Of a stretch of 64,000 nt of DNA, positions 8,589-16,274 are shown one piece after another. Under the pieces are notes generated by a model. The model made no database searches. It was not told where the DNA came from and saw only the letters and a list, made by a program, of their open reading frames with translations. Every line of letters begins with the position of its first letter. The stretch's first letter is position 1. Position numbers and translations under genes: made by a program. The stretch comes from a virus, in the IMG/VR virus record IMGVR_UViG_3300042914_002952, positions 1 through 64,000 of that record, one strand, 5' to 3'.

Positions 8589-9833
8589 ATGTTATACAAT
8601 AAAAAATTATTACTATCAGAATCTGAAAGAAACAGAATCTCCAATATATATAATGGAAATTCTGCTCAATTTGATTTTGTAATCAGTGACTGGTTGTCAC
8701 CTGATGAAAAATATGTGATTTTTTTAGATGAACTATACGATATTCAAAATAAAACCAAATTAGGTAATATTTGGGAAAATTTTGAAAATTTTAAATTTTT
8801 CTTAAAACATTCTTTTGAGGTCGCAACAAATGTGTCTGAGGAGATACGAGAAGACGTTCTGAGTGATATAAATAAATTTGTTATTACAGAGTCCACTCAA
8901 AATTTATCTCATCTTAAATCAATTTTTAGAGAAATTTTAAATGAACAAACCGTAGCTGGTAGTCTTTATAATTTTGGAAAAAACACAATTACAGGTGCGG
9001 TAAAAAATACCGCAGATTTTTTTAAAACAAGTTACGAGGGGGCAAAAAAAACCATAGGTGCCTTGTCTCAGGGTGATTGGAATCAAGCAATAAATATTGT
9101 AAAAAAGGGGGCATTGTATGTGGCGAGAAAAATACGTGCCGCTTTATACAACCCAATTGGATTAATACTTGATGCGATTTTGGTTGCAACTGGTGTAGGT
9201 AAATTAGTTGCTTGGATTCCGTGGGCGATAGCGGTTGGTTTGGATATATATGAATTTATCACAGGTAATTATGAGGACCCCGACTTACATTGGGGGTGGA
9301 GATTATTGTTTACTGCTTGTGATATAACGGGATTGATTTTTGCAGGTGCAGCGTCTAAAACTTTAAAAACACTCGTCAACTCGATGATTGGAAGGTTCGG
9401 TAAAACCGCAGGAGGGGTATCAAAAGCGATTAAATCGTCACCTAAATTACAAAATATTTTTAAAAATTTTTCAAGATATTTAACAAAAGCAAAAGAATTT
9501 TTAACGTCAGCTCAAAATACTTTTAAAACTAAATCACCAATGTTATATAAATTTATCTCAACCGCCTTGGGTGGTTTTAATCGATTTGCAACATTTGTTG
9601 GTGAAAAAACAATACAATTATTGGGGATAGGAGGTAAAATATTATCTGCACCTGGTAAATTAGCCGGTAAACTTGGTGCCGGACAAGCGGTACAAAATGT
9701 TGCAAATGTTGCTGTACCAATAACCATTTTAGGTACAAAGGGCGAATATGATAAATCGAAATTTGAAGATGAACAATATGTCGCTTTATTAAATAATAAA
9801 ACAACGTCAGAATATAATTATGATGATTTATAA
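8589..9833 (+). CDS. Large hydrophobic putative virion protein
   Basis: 414 residues. The N-terminal leader KKLLLSESERNRI is followed by a soluble region to about residue 115. A second LxE-rich tract (FREILNEQ) comes next, then a hydrophobic helical half. The segment around 190-260 (GLILDAILVATGVG, then IPWAIAVGLDIYEFITG, then a GW-rich turn) resembles the membrane-active hairpins found before toxin domains in polymorphic toxins. I do not recognise a family. Its place among CTS-like genes, its late-type motif and amphipathic helices suggest an internal or ejected virion protein that inserts in host membranes; this is inference. Confidence 0.55.
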   Translation: MLYNKKLLLSESERNRISNIYNGNSAQFDFVISDWLSPDEKYVIFLDELYDIQNKTKLGNIWENFENFKFFLKHSFEVATNVSEEIREDVLSDINKFVITESTQNLSHLKSIFREILNEQTVAGSLYNFGKNTITGAVKNTADFFKTSYEGAKKTIGALSQGDWNQAINIVKKGALYVARKIRAALYNPIGLILDAILVATGVGKLVAWIPWAIAVGLDIYEFITGNYEDPDLHWGWRLLFTACDITGLIFAGAASKTLKTLVNSMIGRFGKTAGGVSKAIKSSPKLQNIFKNFSRYLTKAKEFLTSAQNTFKTKSPMLYKFISTALGGFNRFATFVGEKTIQLLGIGGKILSAPGKLAGKLGAGQAVQNVANVAVPITILGTKGEYDKSKFEDEQYVALLNNKTTSEYNYDDL

Positions 9834-9844
9834 AAATAAAAAAT

Positions 9845-11467
9845 ATGGAAAATAAAGACACAAAAACAATAAGAAAATATCTAAATCTTATCGAATCTAT
9901 TGAAAATAGATTAATACTTGAAAAAAATTCAAATGTCGACTTAAACGAAGAGAGTGCGTTTGTTACCGCGGCTAGAAGTGAAAAACTAGCAGCAGCTGAA
10001 CTAGAATCTGTATTAAAAATGATGAAAAGTGATGCTAAAGTTTCTGCTGAACTAACTAAATTAGGTATTAGAAACACGGATGAATTATTGGCCGCATTAA
10101 AAGGTAATAGGGTAACCTCCAGTATAAAAGGTGCAATGGAATTGAACATTTTAAAGTCTCAAACAGGGAACGCTAAATTAATTGATTTAGCTGCCGAAAA
10201 TGTTGCTAAAAATCAACAATTTTTAAAAAAATATGAAACACAAATTAAAGCGGGTCAACCACAATTTGAGGCTGCTTTAAAACAAGCGGGATATAGTGAA
10301 CGTGCGATTACTAAAATTGTTGAGAAAGCGTATTTAAAACAAACTAGTGGTATACAATCAACCGCGACTCAAGCTAAACAATCAGCATTAAATCAACCAG
10401 GAATACGAGATAGATTAAAAGATAAAGCATATGTTGATGGATTAAAAGCCAAATATAAACCAAAAACATTAAGTCAACAAATATCAGATAAAGTTAAAGG
10501 TATGGATTGGAAAAAAGCGGTAGGTTATACTCTTTTAGCTGGTGGGTCCATCGCGGCACTATGGTTCCTTTTTGCGGAATTGGGGAAAACTGACGAATTA
10601 CCAGAAGTACCACCACAAGATTTTCCACCATGTGCAAAAAGTTTACTAACAAATAAACAAGGTGTTATTGCAGTGAGTCCAAAAGGAGAAATTTCAATAG
10701 TGACAAAACAAACAGGAGTCGTCGCATATGATGGTGTAGGTGGTTTGAGATTTTATTCCAATGGTAGAGTGTTCACCGCAGATAATTCAAAAAGAGGGAC
10801 ATATACTTGTAAAGGCACAGAAGTTGCGGTACAAGAAGAAAATAAAAATTTAAGTGAAGAAGATGTACTTGGTATGTCAATAACTTGGGACAGTAAAACC
10901 ACACCAGAACCAGGTGAAACACCCGCACCAGGAACTAAATCAACATATAGAAATTGTACGGATTTTCCTTACACTTTTGGATGTAGAAGTCAAGTAATTA
11001 AAGAAGTTCAAGTGTGTTTAGGTATGTCACCAAAATATCAAACGGGAAATTTTGGTCCAATTACGTTAAAAGAATTAAAATCAAAAAGAGGTGAAGAAAC
11101 TATTACCAAGGAAGTTTATGATTCAATAAAACAATCCTGTCAAACCAGCGCTACTCGACCTGAATCACAATATATTGAACCAATGCCATCAATAAAATCG
11201 GGTCAAATTCAACAACCTGAAATTCAACCTAAAACTCAACCATCTCAACCATCTCAACCATCTCAATTAAATAAAGATTTTTGTGTGGCCTTATTCAAGA
11301 ATATTGATGATAGAGACCAAGAATCGGGTAGAAAAACCGCAAACAGTACGGAAATTCAACAAATTAAGGACTGTTTGCAACAATACAATTTTCTCTTTAG
11401 TGGAAGTGCAAAAATGAGAAGAAGATATGGTTTAACTATGTCTGGTGGTGATAGAGGTATTAGATAA
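9845..11467 (+). CDS. Putative virion protein with one membrane helix and PG-binding-like domain
   Basis: 540 residues. A short leader (TIRKYLNLIES) with LxE tracts is followed by an Ala/Lys-rich helical region. A single membrane helix lies near residue 227-247 (VGYTLLAGGSIAALWFLF). A tract near residue 378-410 (IKEVQVCLGM, then GNFGPITLKEL) fits the PG_binding_1 pattern in which a small helical bundle binds peptidoglycan. A proline/glutamine linker with SQPSQPSQ repeats leads to a short Cys-containing C-terminus. Predicted role: tail or internal virion protein that spans the membrane and touches peptidoglycan during entry, or an anchored lysis factor. Confidence 0.55.
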   Translation: MENKDTKTIRKYLNLIESIENRLILEKNSNVDLNEESAFVTAARSEKLAAAELESVLKMMKSDAKVSAELTKLGIRNTDELLAALKGNRVTSSIKGAMELNILKSQTGNAKLIDLAAENVAKNQQFLKKYETQIKAGQPQFEAALKQAGYSERAITKIVEKAYLKQTSGIQSTATQAKQSALNQPGIRDRLKDKAYVDGLKAKYKPKTLSQQISDKVKGMDWKKAVGYTLLAGGSIAALWFLFAELGKTDELPEVPPQDFPPCAKSLLTNKQGVIAVSPKGEISIVTKQTGVVAYDGVGGLRFYSNGRVFTADNSKRGTYTCKGTEVAVQEENKNLSEEDVLGMSITWDSKTTPEPGETPAPGTKSTYRNCTDFPYTFGCRSQVIKEVQVCLGMSPKYQTGNFGPITLKELKSKRGEETITKEVYDSIKQSCQTSATRPESQYIEPMPSIKSGQIQQPEIQPKTQPSQPSQPSQLNKDFCVALFKNIDDRDQESGRKTANSTEIQQIKDCLQQYNFLFSGSAKMRRRYGLTMSGGDRGIR

Positions 11468-11478
11468 TAAAATGTATT

Positions 11479-12105
11479 ATGGATATTAGAAATAAAATAA
11501 AAAAGAGTTTAGTTGAGGAGCGTCAACAAAAGTTAACCACGTCTTTGAATGAATTAGAAGACATTAGGGATGACAATTATTTTGTTGAAAAATACTTTTT
11601 AACTTGTTCTAAATTATTGGAAGAAGGATATTCTTTGGAAGAAATTGAATCAACAGGAATAAAAGATAAATTAAATAGTATTGATTGGAAAGGAGCACTT
11701 TCCGATGCGGCAGTAAATTCAGGAAAAGAATATGCAATTAGGTTTATTTTAACCCAAGTTTTTAGTGTTGGTCCAAATGCCGCAACGTTTTTATCAAGAA
11801 CACTTGCGGATATGAATCCTTTAAATCTTATAAAAATATTCAAAGGACCCTCTGAATGTAATAGTGGTTTTCCTGAGATAGTTGATACTCTTTTAGAACA
11901 AGTGGTTAGATATCTTGCTGCCGGTGCTACGGGTGTAGACTCCAATACATACGATTTAAATCCAATTAGAAATTTGGGACAAGGTGGTAATACTGCAATT
12001 AGAGATGTTGTATCAACAACCGCAGGTAATTTGTTTGGTGAAATAATTAAAGAATCGGACTTAGGTGAAAAAATATCTAAAAGATTTTGTGAATTTATAC
12101 ATTGA
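11479..12105 (+). CDS. Putative virion protein, unknown family
   Basis: 208 residues, beginning with the CTS-like leader MDIRNKIKKSLVEERQQKL. The remainder is mixed helical with a hydrophobic stretch (IRFILTQVFSVGPNAATF) near residue 88 and a Gly-rich tract near 150. It ends two bases before the start codon of the next gene. No known domain is seen. Shared leader style and operon position link it to the genes on either side. Confidence 0.5.
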   Translation: MDIRNKIKKSLVEERQQKLTTSLNELEDIRDDNYFVEKYFLTCSKLLEEGYSLEEIESTGIKDKLNSIDWKGALSDAAVNSGKEYAIRFILTQVFSVGPNAATFLSRTLADMNPLNLIKIFKGPSECNSGFPEIVDTLLEQVVRYLAAGATGVDSNTYDLNPIRNLGQGGNTAIRDVVSTTAGNLFGEIIKESDLGEKISKRFCEFIH

Positions 12106-12106
12106 T

Positions 12107-13033
12107 ATGGAACTTACGAAAAAACAAATATTAGAAATAACTAAAAGTAAGAAAAACGATTCTCACTTAAATGAGGGAATATTAGATACTGAAAACGTAC
12201 TTTTAGCCGCGGGATTCATACCTGTGATTGGTGAAATTGCGGATATCATTTCAATAATAAGATATATTATGAGGGGTGAACGTCTTAAAGCAGCTTTGAC
12301 GTTGGTTGCATTAATCCCCACAGTTGGTGATTTACTTGTTAAACCCATTTTATTCGCATTTAAAGGGGCACCAAAATTATTAACAACAGGTGGACCTAAG
12401 TTGGGTGAATACCTCGCTAAAAATCCGCAATTGGCCAATAAATTTAAAGATTTAGCACAATACGCTTCTGACCCAAGAGTAACTCAAACCGTGTCAAAAA
12501 TATCAAATGTAAACAAAGGATGGGGAAGAGGTTTACAAGGTGGTTTAGACACATTAAAAAATATATCGGTAAAATATACCGGTCAAGTTGGTAAAGGTTT
12601 AGAGGCGGGTGTTAAATCGTTATCTGCGGGTAAATCATTTGCGGGTGGTCTTAAAGGATATTTTCAAGGACAAAGACTATCAAAGTATTTTGCTAAAAAT
12701 GGAATGTTACCATCAAACGCATTATCAAGGTGGTGGCAAAATGTTTTAGCAAGAAGAGATAGAAGATTGGCGTTTTCTAAATTTTTAATTGCCAACAATT
12801 TATTGGGTAAATTTGGAATACCTAACATCGCTTCACTTGATAATTGGATGAAAGATGAGAATAACTTAAATAAATTAGCTGAAGACCCTACAACAAGTAA
12901 TTTTATTGCCCAAAATTCAACCCCACAAGATTTTGGTGGGGGTCAACAACCATCTACCGATGATGGTGGAGGAATGTTAGGTGGTGCAATGAATTTATTT
13001 ATGTTAAAATATTTAGCAAAATTTATTGCTTAA
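12107..13033 (+). CDS. Putative virion protein with pre-toxin-like membrane hairpin
   Basis: 308 residues from ATG 12107, one base after the previous TGA; an in-frame ATG at 12065 inside the upstream gene is rejected as start. After a leader (MELTKKQILEITKSKK, then LNEG), residues about 38-98 read AAGFIPVIGEIADII, then a basic loop, then AALTLVALIPTVGDLL. This is very like the hydrophobic hairpin (pre-toxin/PT-TG style) of polymorphic toxins. The middle is Gly/Lys-rich, and the C-terminal end contains GGG/PQ low-complexity sequence. A membrane-active internal virion protein is the likeliest role; no toxin catalytic domain is visible. Confidence 0.55.
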   Translation: MELTKKQILEITKSKKNDSHLNEGILDTENVLLAAGFIPVIGEIADIISIIRYIMRGERLKAALTLVALIPTVGDLLVKPILFAFKGAPKLLTTGGPKLGEYLAKNPQLANKFKDLAQYASDPRVTQTVSKISNVNKGWGRGLQGGLDTLKNISVKYTGQVGKGLEAGVKSLSAGKSFAGGLKGYFQGQRLSKYFAKNGMLPSNALSRWWQNVLARRDRRLAFSKFLIANNLLGKFGIPNIASLDNWMKDENNLNKLAEDPTTSNFIAQNSTPQDFGGGQQPSTDDGGGMLGGAMNLFMLKYLAKFIA

Positions 13034-13048
13034 AATTAAAATACGAAA

Positions 13049-13056
13049 TATTTATG
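13049..13056 (+). promoter_or_regulatory. TATTTATW-like motif upstream of a small structured intergenic RNA
   Basis: TATTTATG, 15 bases after the stop of the 308-residue gene and upstream of a structured 100-base stretch with no ORF. If active it would drive a short RNA ending near the strong hairpin at 13129-13153. Confidence 0.3.
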
Positions 13057-13062
13057 TTTAGA

Positions 13063-13171
13063 GTCAAATGGTTTGGTCACCATGAGATAATAAACTAATA
13101 AAACGAAAGGAGGGGTTCAATATCTCGGCAAAGGGGTCAATTTGACCCCTTTGTTCGTTTATGAGATATTG
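13063..13171 (+). ncRNA. Structured intergenic element, possible small RNA or 3' regulatory structure
   Basis: A 9-bp stem (13118-13126 with 13163-13171) encloses an 11-bp GC-richer hairpin (13129-13139 with 13143-13153). Just upstream lie a short TGGT/ACCA hairpin and the sequence TAAAACGAAAGGA. A related arrangement (GGTTT-nnn-CACCA, TAAAACGARAGGA, TCGGCAAAG) recurs at 25940-25990. No protein-coding frame of note is present. The strand on which it acts is uncertain. Confidence 0.4.
13129..13153 (+). terminator. Hairpin, probable terminator of the 7.9-13.0 kb late operon
   Basis: Perfect 11-bp stem with a 3-base loop (CAAAGGGGTCA / TGACCCCTTTG) followed by TTCGTTT on the plus strand. The T-run is interrupted, so efficiency is uncertain. 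Confidence 0.5.
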
Positions 13172-13183
13172 TGTACTTAAAAT

Positions 13184-13210
13184 AAAAAAACCCACCTTGT
13201 GAGTGGGTTT
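13184..13210 (-). terminator. Rho-independent terminator after tmRNA
   Basis: Read on the minus strand: 8-bp stem AAACCCAC / GTGGGTTT with a 7-base loop, followed by a run of seven T. It lies 37 bases beyond the tmRNA 3' end. Confidence 0.8.
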
Positions 13211-13246
13211 CTTTGTACTTATCGGAAAGTACAAAAAGTTAGCCAG

Positions 13247-13664
13247 TGGAGATGGGCGGAATTGAACCGCCGTCCACCCCGAGAAATCATAAATGGACTA
13301 CATGCTTATTCAATTAGTTCACAACTGACAAATAAATGGTTCCTATTTTGACATTGTTACCAATAACTGTGTCGAATTCACTTTTACCACTTTCGTGGAT
13401 TTACAGGTAGTACTCTGAACGAGACCCTTGACACTTTAGGTTGTATCACACCTTAAAGACTTCTGTTTCTAGGTTATTTGTCTCCCGACCCATTGATAGA
13501 TTCGCCTAGGCTACTGCTACCTTGGAAGAAGCGAGGATACCCGCAATTTCCATGTTGTTATAAACGTTGCCGCTTAATTTGTACCATCATTGATTATGGT
13601 CATAGATGATGTTTGACCGCATGCCCATTTAACATTTACACGTGTGTCGATTCCTTTCATCCCC
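13247..13664 (-). ncRNA. ssrA: tmRNA (SsrA)
   Basis: A 418-nt minus-strand RNA. The 5' end GGGGATGAAAGGAATCGACA and 3' end CATCTCC-A form a 7-bp tRNA-like acceptor stem. The T arm GGACGGCGGTTCAATTCCGCCC is intact, and CCA is not encoded. A tag frame inside reads through ATG GAA ATT GCG and ends SSKVAVA with TAG at 13506-13508. That C-terminus of small hydrophobic residues is expected for a degradation tag, although it is not the usual ALAA ending. The exact resume codon cannot be fixed by eye. tmRNA rescues stalled ribosomes together with SmpB; no smpB is seen here, so host SmpB is presumed. A host-type promoter lies upstream and a terminator downstream. Confidence 0.9.
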
Positions 13665-13698
13665 AAAATTTCAAAGAACAAAAAATTGTTATTTGTGA

Positions 13699-13729
13699 TA
13701 AATATACGAAAAGTTTTCAATATTTCAAA
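13699..13729 (-). promoter_or_regulatory. Bacteroidota-type promoter of tmRNA
   Basis: Minus strand TTTG (13726-13729), 19 bases, then TATATTTA (13699-13706). Matches the TTTG / TAnnTTTG form with one mismatch. Predicted start about 28 bases upstream of the mature tmRNA 5' end. Confidence 0.7.
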
Positions 13730-13738
13730 AAAAATAGC

Positions 13739-13767
13739 AAAAAAAAAGGTTAGAATTTTCTAACCTT
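13739..13767 (-). terminator. Terminator of the large structured RNA
   Basis: Minus strand: 10-bp stem AAGGTTAGAA / TTCTAACCTT with a 2-base apparent loop, followed by a run of T. Marks the 3' end of the ~940-nt RNA. Confidence 0.8.
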
Positions 13768-14690
13768 AATTAATTGTTGAGGGCCTTTCGACTCTTTGCT
13801 CCACCACTTGATTTTAAATCAAGAAAAAAAAAACACTGAGATTACATGTTTTATTAGTTGACTTTAAAAGGATTATTGTTTCCCTTTATATCCACAACCT
13901 TTTGAGTTGTACCAACCAGTGACGGCCAATTAGATTAACCAATCCTTGAGTCATCGGATACTCTCTCAATACTAATCACTCCTCGAGAATGCCTTCCCAA
14001 TTAACCCTTGCGGGGTTAGAGGACTTTCTTAAAAATCGTATCGGGCTTGGGACCCTCTACGGCAATGAACGTTTCATTACTAAGTAGTCACCTGTTTCCG
14101 ACGACTGATGAGCACTTTTCCTTTTTATTAGATTTTGTTAATCAAAATAACAAGTTTTTTGGTTTGCGGATTATGAAGGTAGTGGCTCATCGACCAGCCA
14201 TGTCATCTTTTGAACAACACGATACTAAACTACCCTCTGAAATCTCCCGATTTCCATATTTTTGGACTCCTTCAAGAAAAGAACCTTGGTAGGTTCAAAT
14301 CAAGGACAATAACAGCACCACCTGTACAAAGTCATACCTTTCGGTTTTAAGATTCCCATCATATTGAATCACGCGATTACATAGTTGGATGACTATGTTT
14401 CTCACATAAATCCTACGAGTTATTCTTATTGGTGTTCCCACCTCAAATGAAGGACCCGCATCCCCCATTCGTTTTACCACTTTCACTACAGTGTCACCCT
14501 CGTTACTCAAGGTTAAACGATATCTCGTTTGTCTACTCGAGCTCTCTTTCGAAAGCCGCAACTCATCTAACCGAGTGAGTCACTTTATACCACTTTCGTG
14601 GTTTATTTAAGGACCATAGACGGCCCTATTTTTAAATTTTCAAAGAACGATTGATTTTTCAAATCATGGTCTAAACCATAAGTATCAAAT
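13746..14690 (-). ncRNA. Giant structured noncoding RNA, candidate GOLLD (or ROOL) class
   Basis: About 940 bases on the minus strand between a host-type promoter and a terminator, with no credible protein frame in either direction. The sequence is GC-richer than its surroundings. It is full of short stems with GNRA loops, for example ACCACGAAAGTGGT at 14589-14602 and AACCCCGCAAGGGTT at 14003-14017, plus others with CGAAAG loops. Size, ornate folding, phage origin and position beside tmRNA and tRNAs match what is known of GOLLD RNAs (roughly 800 nt or more, often near tRNAs in phages); ROOL is shorter, near 580 nt. It is not 16S/23S rRNA, RNase P or tmRNA as far as I can see. Class assignment is from setting and style; a covariance-model search is needed. 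Confidence 0.7.
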
Positions 14691-14696
14691 CTTTTA

Positions 14697-14727
14697 CAAA
14701 GATACGAAAGAAATCAATACAAGTCAA
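14697..14727 (-). promoter_or_regulatory. Bacteroidota-type promoter of the giant RNA
   Basis: Minus strand CTTG (TTG at 14725-14727), 20 bases, then TATCTTTG (14697-14704), a full match to TAnnTTTG. Predicted transcription start near 14690. Confidence 0.7.
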
Positions 14728-14758
14728 GCATTTTTAAAATTTTTTTTTATTTTTTTTT

Positions 14759-15220
14759 TTAAAGTCTCACTAAATGATTGGCTCCGTAGGTAGTCATAGC
14801 CCCATTGTGTTTGTATCTAACCTTATATCCCATACCTTGAACCAAACCAACAGCCTGTCTTAATACCTTGTTTGACCTAAACTTTGGGTCTGGGTTTAAA
14901 TCGATATCAATCCACGTTACTTTAGGTAAATCGTTATTTCTTAAAAACTCAGCAACTTCTATGGCTTTCCAAACTTCATTAATTAATCTAACTGACATCT
15001 CTTTTTCAAATGGTGTGGTTTCTTTTGTGCACAAAATATGGGCACCTTTACCTTTCATGTATAAAGCGATAACAGTACCGTACACCGTTTTAAAATTACC
15101 AAATGATTGAGAATCTGACCCAATTAATATTTCGGTGTCAGGTTTTTCTAATAAAAAATTTCTTATATATTCTATTATATTATCTATCGGTATTCCGTGT
15201 AGTGTTTTAAAATTTTTCAT
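14759..15220 (-). CDS. YkuK-like RNase H-fold protein
   Basis: 153 residues. A beta strand with GSDSQ near residue 38-42 is followed by alternating strands. A WIDIDLNPD tract appears near residue 103-111, and a C-terminal KHNGAMTTYGANH. This matches the DUF458/YkuK family, predicted to have an RNase H-like fold with acidic residues at the SDSQ and IDID strands. Biochemical activity of the family is not established. It lies downstream of the tRNAs and upstream of the giant RNA on the same strand, so a role in RNA processing is attractive but unproven. A TATTTATA motif lies 9 bases upstream of its ATG. Confidence 0.7.
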   Translation of the reverse strand: MKNFKTLHGIPIDNIIEYIRNFLLEKPDTEILIGSDSQSFGNFKTVYGTVIALYMKGKGAHILCTKETTPFEKEMSVRLINEVWKAIEVAEFLRNNDLPKVTWIDIDLNPDPKFRSNKVLRQAVGLVQGMGYKVRYKHNGAMTTYGANHLVRL

Positions 15221-15229
15221 AACTTATAA

Positions 15230-15237
15230 TATAAATA
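15230..15237 (-). promoter_or_regulatory. TATTTATW motif before the YkuK-like gene
   Basis: Minus-strand TATTTATA ending 9 bases before the ATG at 15220; lies between the gene and tRNA-Arg. Confidence 0.4.
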
Positions 15238-15240
15238 TAG

Positions 15241-15312
15241 TAGGCCCACCTAGACTCGAACTAGGAATAACAGATTAGAAATCTGTGGTTATATCCCTTT
15301 AACTATGGGCCC
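15241..15312 (-). tRNA. tRNA-Arg (anticodon TCT)
   Basis: 72 nt. Acceptor stem GGGCCCA / TGGGCCT with discriminator A, anticodon arm ACAGA-TTTCTAA-TCTGT, and T arm CCTAG-TTCGAGT-CTAGG. CCA is not encoded. It reads AGA, a dominant Arg codon in this AT-rich genome. Confidence 0.95.
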
Positions 15313-15319
15313 AACTTTG

Positions 15320-15404
15320 TACCACCGACCGGACTCGAACCGGTACGGGAATTACTCCCAACAGAGTTTAAGTCTGTATCGGCTACCAATTACGACACGA
15401 TGGC
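15320..15404 (-). tRNA. tRNA-Leu (anticodon TAA)
   Basis: 85 nt with the long variable arm of class II tRNAs. Acceptor GCCATCG / CGGTGGT, anticodon loop CTTAAAC (TAA) within an ACAGA/TCTGT stem, T arm ACCGG-TTCGAGT-CCGGT. Reads UUA, the main Leu codon here. Confidence 0.95.
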
Positions 15405-15415
15405 ATTTTTTTATA

Positions 15416-15446
15416 TAAAGATACACAAAAAACTAATGATTTCAAA
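15416..15446 (-). promoter_or_regulatory. Bacteroidota-type promoter of the tRNA-Leu/Arg pair
   Basis: Minus strand TTTG (15443-15446), 19 bases, TATCTTTA (15416-15423), about 11 bases before the tRNA-Leu 5' end. Confidence 0.6.
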
Positions 15447-15448
15447 TA

Positions 15449-15691
15449 TTAAATATAGTCTTCACACCATATCGGTGTTTTTTCTCCTACATATGAACCA
15501 GAAACATTAAATTCAAAGTATTCAACGGCATCCATTTCACTCATACCTTGTTTTGTCAGTACATCAATACACTTACTAACAGAATAGATTAATCTCATTG
15601 TTTTTGTTTCGATACCTATTATTGCATCGTCGAAACCGTCGGCCATTAAAATATCCTCATCAGGATAGATGTCTAAAATTTTTTGTATCAT
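15449..15691 (-). CDS. Hypothetical acidic protein
   Basis: 80 residues, acidic, between two tRNA pairs. The LMADGFDDAIIGIE tract near residue 15-28 is the kind of short conserved block seen in small phage proteins of unknown function, but I cannot name a family. No membrane helix or signal. Confidence 0.6.
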   Translation of the reverse strand: MIQKILDIYPDEDILMADGFDDAIIGIETKTMRLIYSVSKCIDVLTKQGMSEMDAVEYFEFNVSGSYVGEKTPIWCEDYI

Positions 15692-15710
15692 TTTTTAAAA
15701 ATATTTTTAG

Positions 15711-15784
15711 TACTCCCGATGGGACTCGAACCCACAAGCTTCCCCGTGAAAGGGGGATGTCCTAACCAGTTAGACGACAGGAGC
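15711..15784 (-). tRNA. tRNA-Glu (anticodon TTC)
   Basis: 74 nt. Acceptor GCTCCTG / CGGGAGT, anticodon arm TCCCC-CTTTCAC-GGGGA, T arm TGGG-TTCGAGT-CCCA. CCA not encoded. Reads GAA/GAG. Confidence 0.95.
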
Positions 15785-15802
15785 ATTGTTTCATAATTAA
15801 TG

Positions 15803-15875
15803 TGACCCTGGGCAGGTTCGAACTGCCGACCCATACATTAAAAGTGTATTGCTCTACCAACTGAGCTACAGAGTC
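15803..15875 (-). tRNA. tRNA-Lys (anticodon TTT)
   Basis: 73 nt. Acceptor GACTCTG / CAGGGTC, D arm AGCTCAGTTGGTAGAGC, anticodon arm ATACA-CTTTTAA-TGTAT, T arm GGCAG-TTCGAAC-CTGCC. The discriminator A is followed by CA, not a full CCA. Reads AAA, very frequent in this genome. Confidence 0.95.
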
Positions 15876-15884
15876 ATTAGGTGA

Positions 15885-15915
15885 CAAATATACATAATAA
15901 AAACTAAAAAACAAA
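15885..15915 (-). promoter_or_regulatory. Bacteroidota-type promoter of the tRNA-Lys/Glu unit
   Basis: Minus strand TTTG (15912-15915), 19 bases, TATATTTG (15885-15892): full match to TTTG / TAnnTTTG, 10 bases before the tRNA-Lys 5' end. Confidence 0.75.
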
Positions 15916-15967
15916 AAAATGTCATATATAATTTTTTAAATATATATGAAAAATAAAATTGCCGGGA

Positions 15968-15975
15968 TATTTATT
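15968..15975 (+). promoter_or_regulatory. TATTTATW motif at the head of the envelope island
   Basis: GGATATTTATTG, 42 bases before the ATG at 16018; a member of the putative late-promoter set with a longer leader than most. Confidence 0.4.
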
Positions 15976-16017
15976 GTTAACCAAACATGATAAATAAACC
16001 AAACATAAATTATAACT

Positions 16018-16272
16018 ATGACTTTCAAAAATTGGATTGTAGACTTATTTAAAGACGAGAGAGGTTCTACTTCTATAAAACCCGTAATCGCATTTTTAGG
16101 TTCAACTTTTCTATGTGGTACTATGTTAGCTAATTCATTTTCTCATGGTGATATTAAACCATCTGAGGATTTGGTAAACGCAGTAATGATTATAACCGCG
16201 ATAGGAATGGGTGCCGATACTTTGGATAAGTTTTCACATAAAAGGAAATTTGAAGACAATGTATCTGAATAA
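16018..16272 (+). CDS. Small membrane protein, possible holin
   Basis: 84 residues with two hydrophobic helices (about 24-42 and 52-68), a basic N-terminus and a charged C-terminus. Size and topology are compatible with a class II holin but no family signature is seen. It is the first gene of a plus-strand operon of secreted and envelope proteins, three bases before the next start. Confidence 0.5.
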   Translation: MTFKNWIVDLFKDERGSTSIKPVIAFLGSTFLCGTMLANSFSHGDIKPSEDLVNAVMIITAIGMGADTLDKFSHKRKFEDNVSE

Positions 16273-16274
16273 AA

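Noticed and set aside
9577-10149. 190-codon minus-strand frame
   Set aside because: Entirely opposite to two well-supported plus-strand genes; hydrophobic low-quality composition typical of an antisense shadow.
14047-14561. Open frames of 80-90 codons on both strands inside the giant RNA
   Set aside because: They lie across stem-loop structures, have no promoter or plausible composition, and are expected by chance in GC-richer noncoding sequence.
13746-14690. Idea that the region is RNase P RNA or an rRNA fragment
   Set aside because: I could not find the RNase P core signature or conserved rRNA blocks; the setting and size fit GOLLD/ROOL better. A model search would decide.
15241-15875. 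tRNA cluster as a prophage attachment site
   Set aside because: Four complete tRNAs with phage-style codon match and own promoters, no integrase and no partial tRNA repeat; they are phage genes, not an att site.
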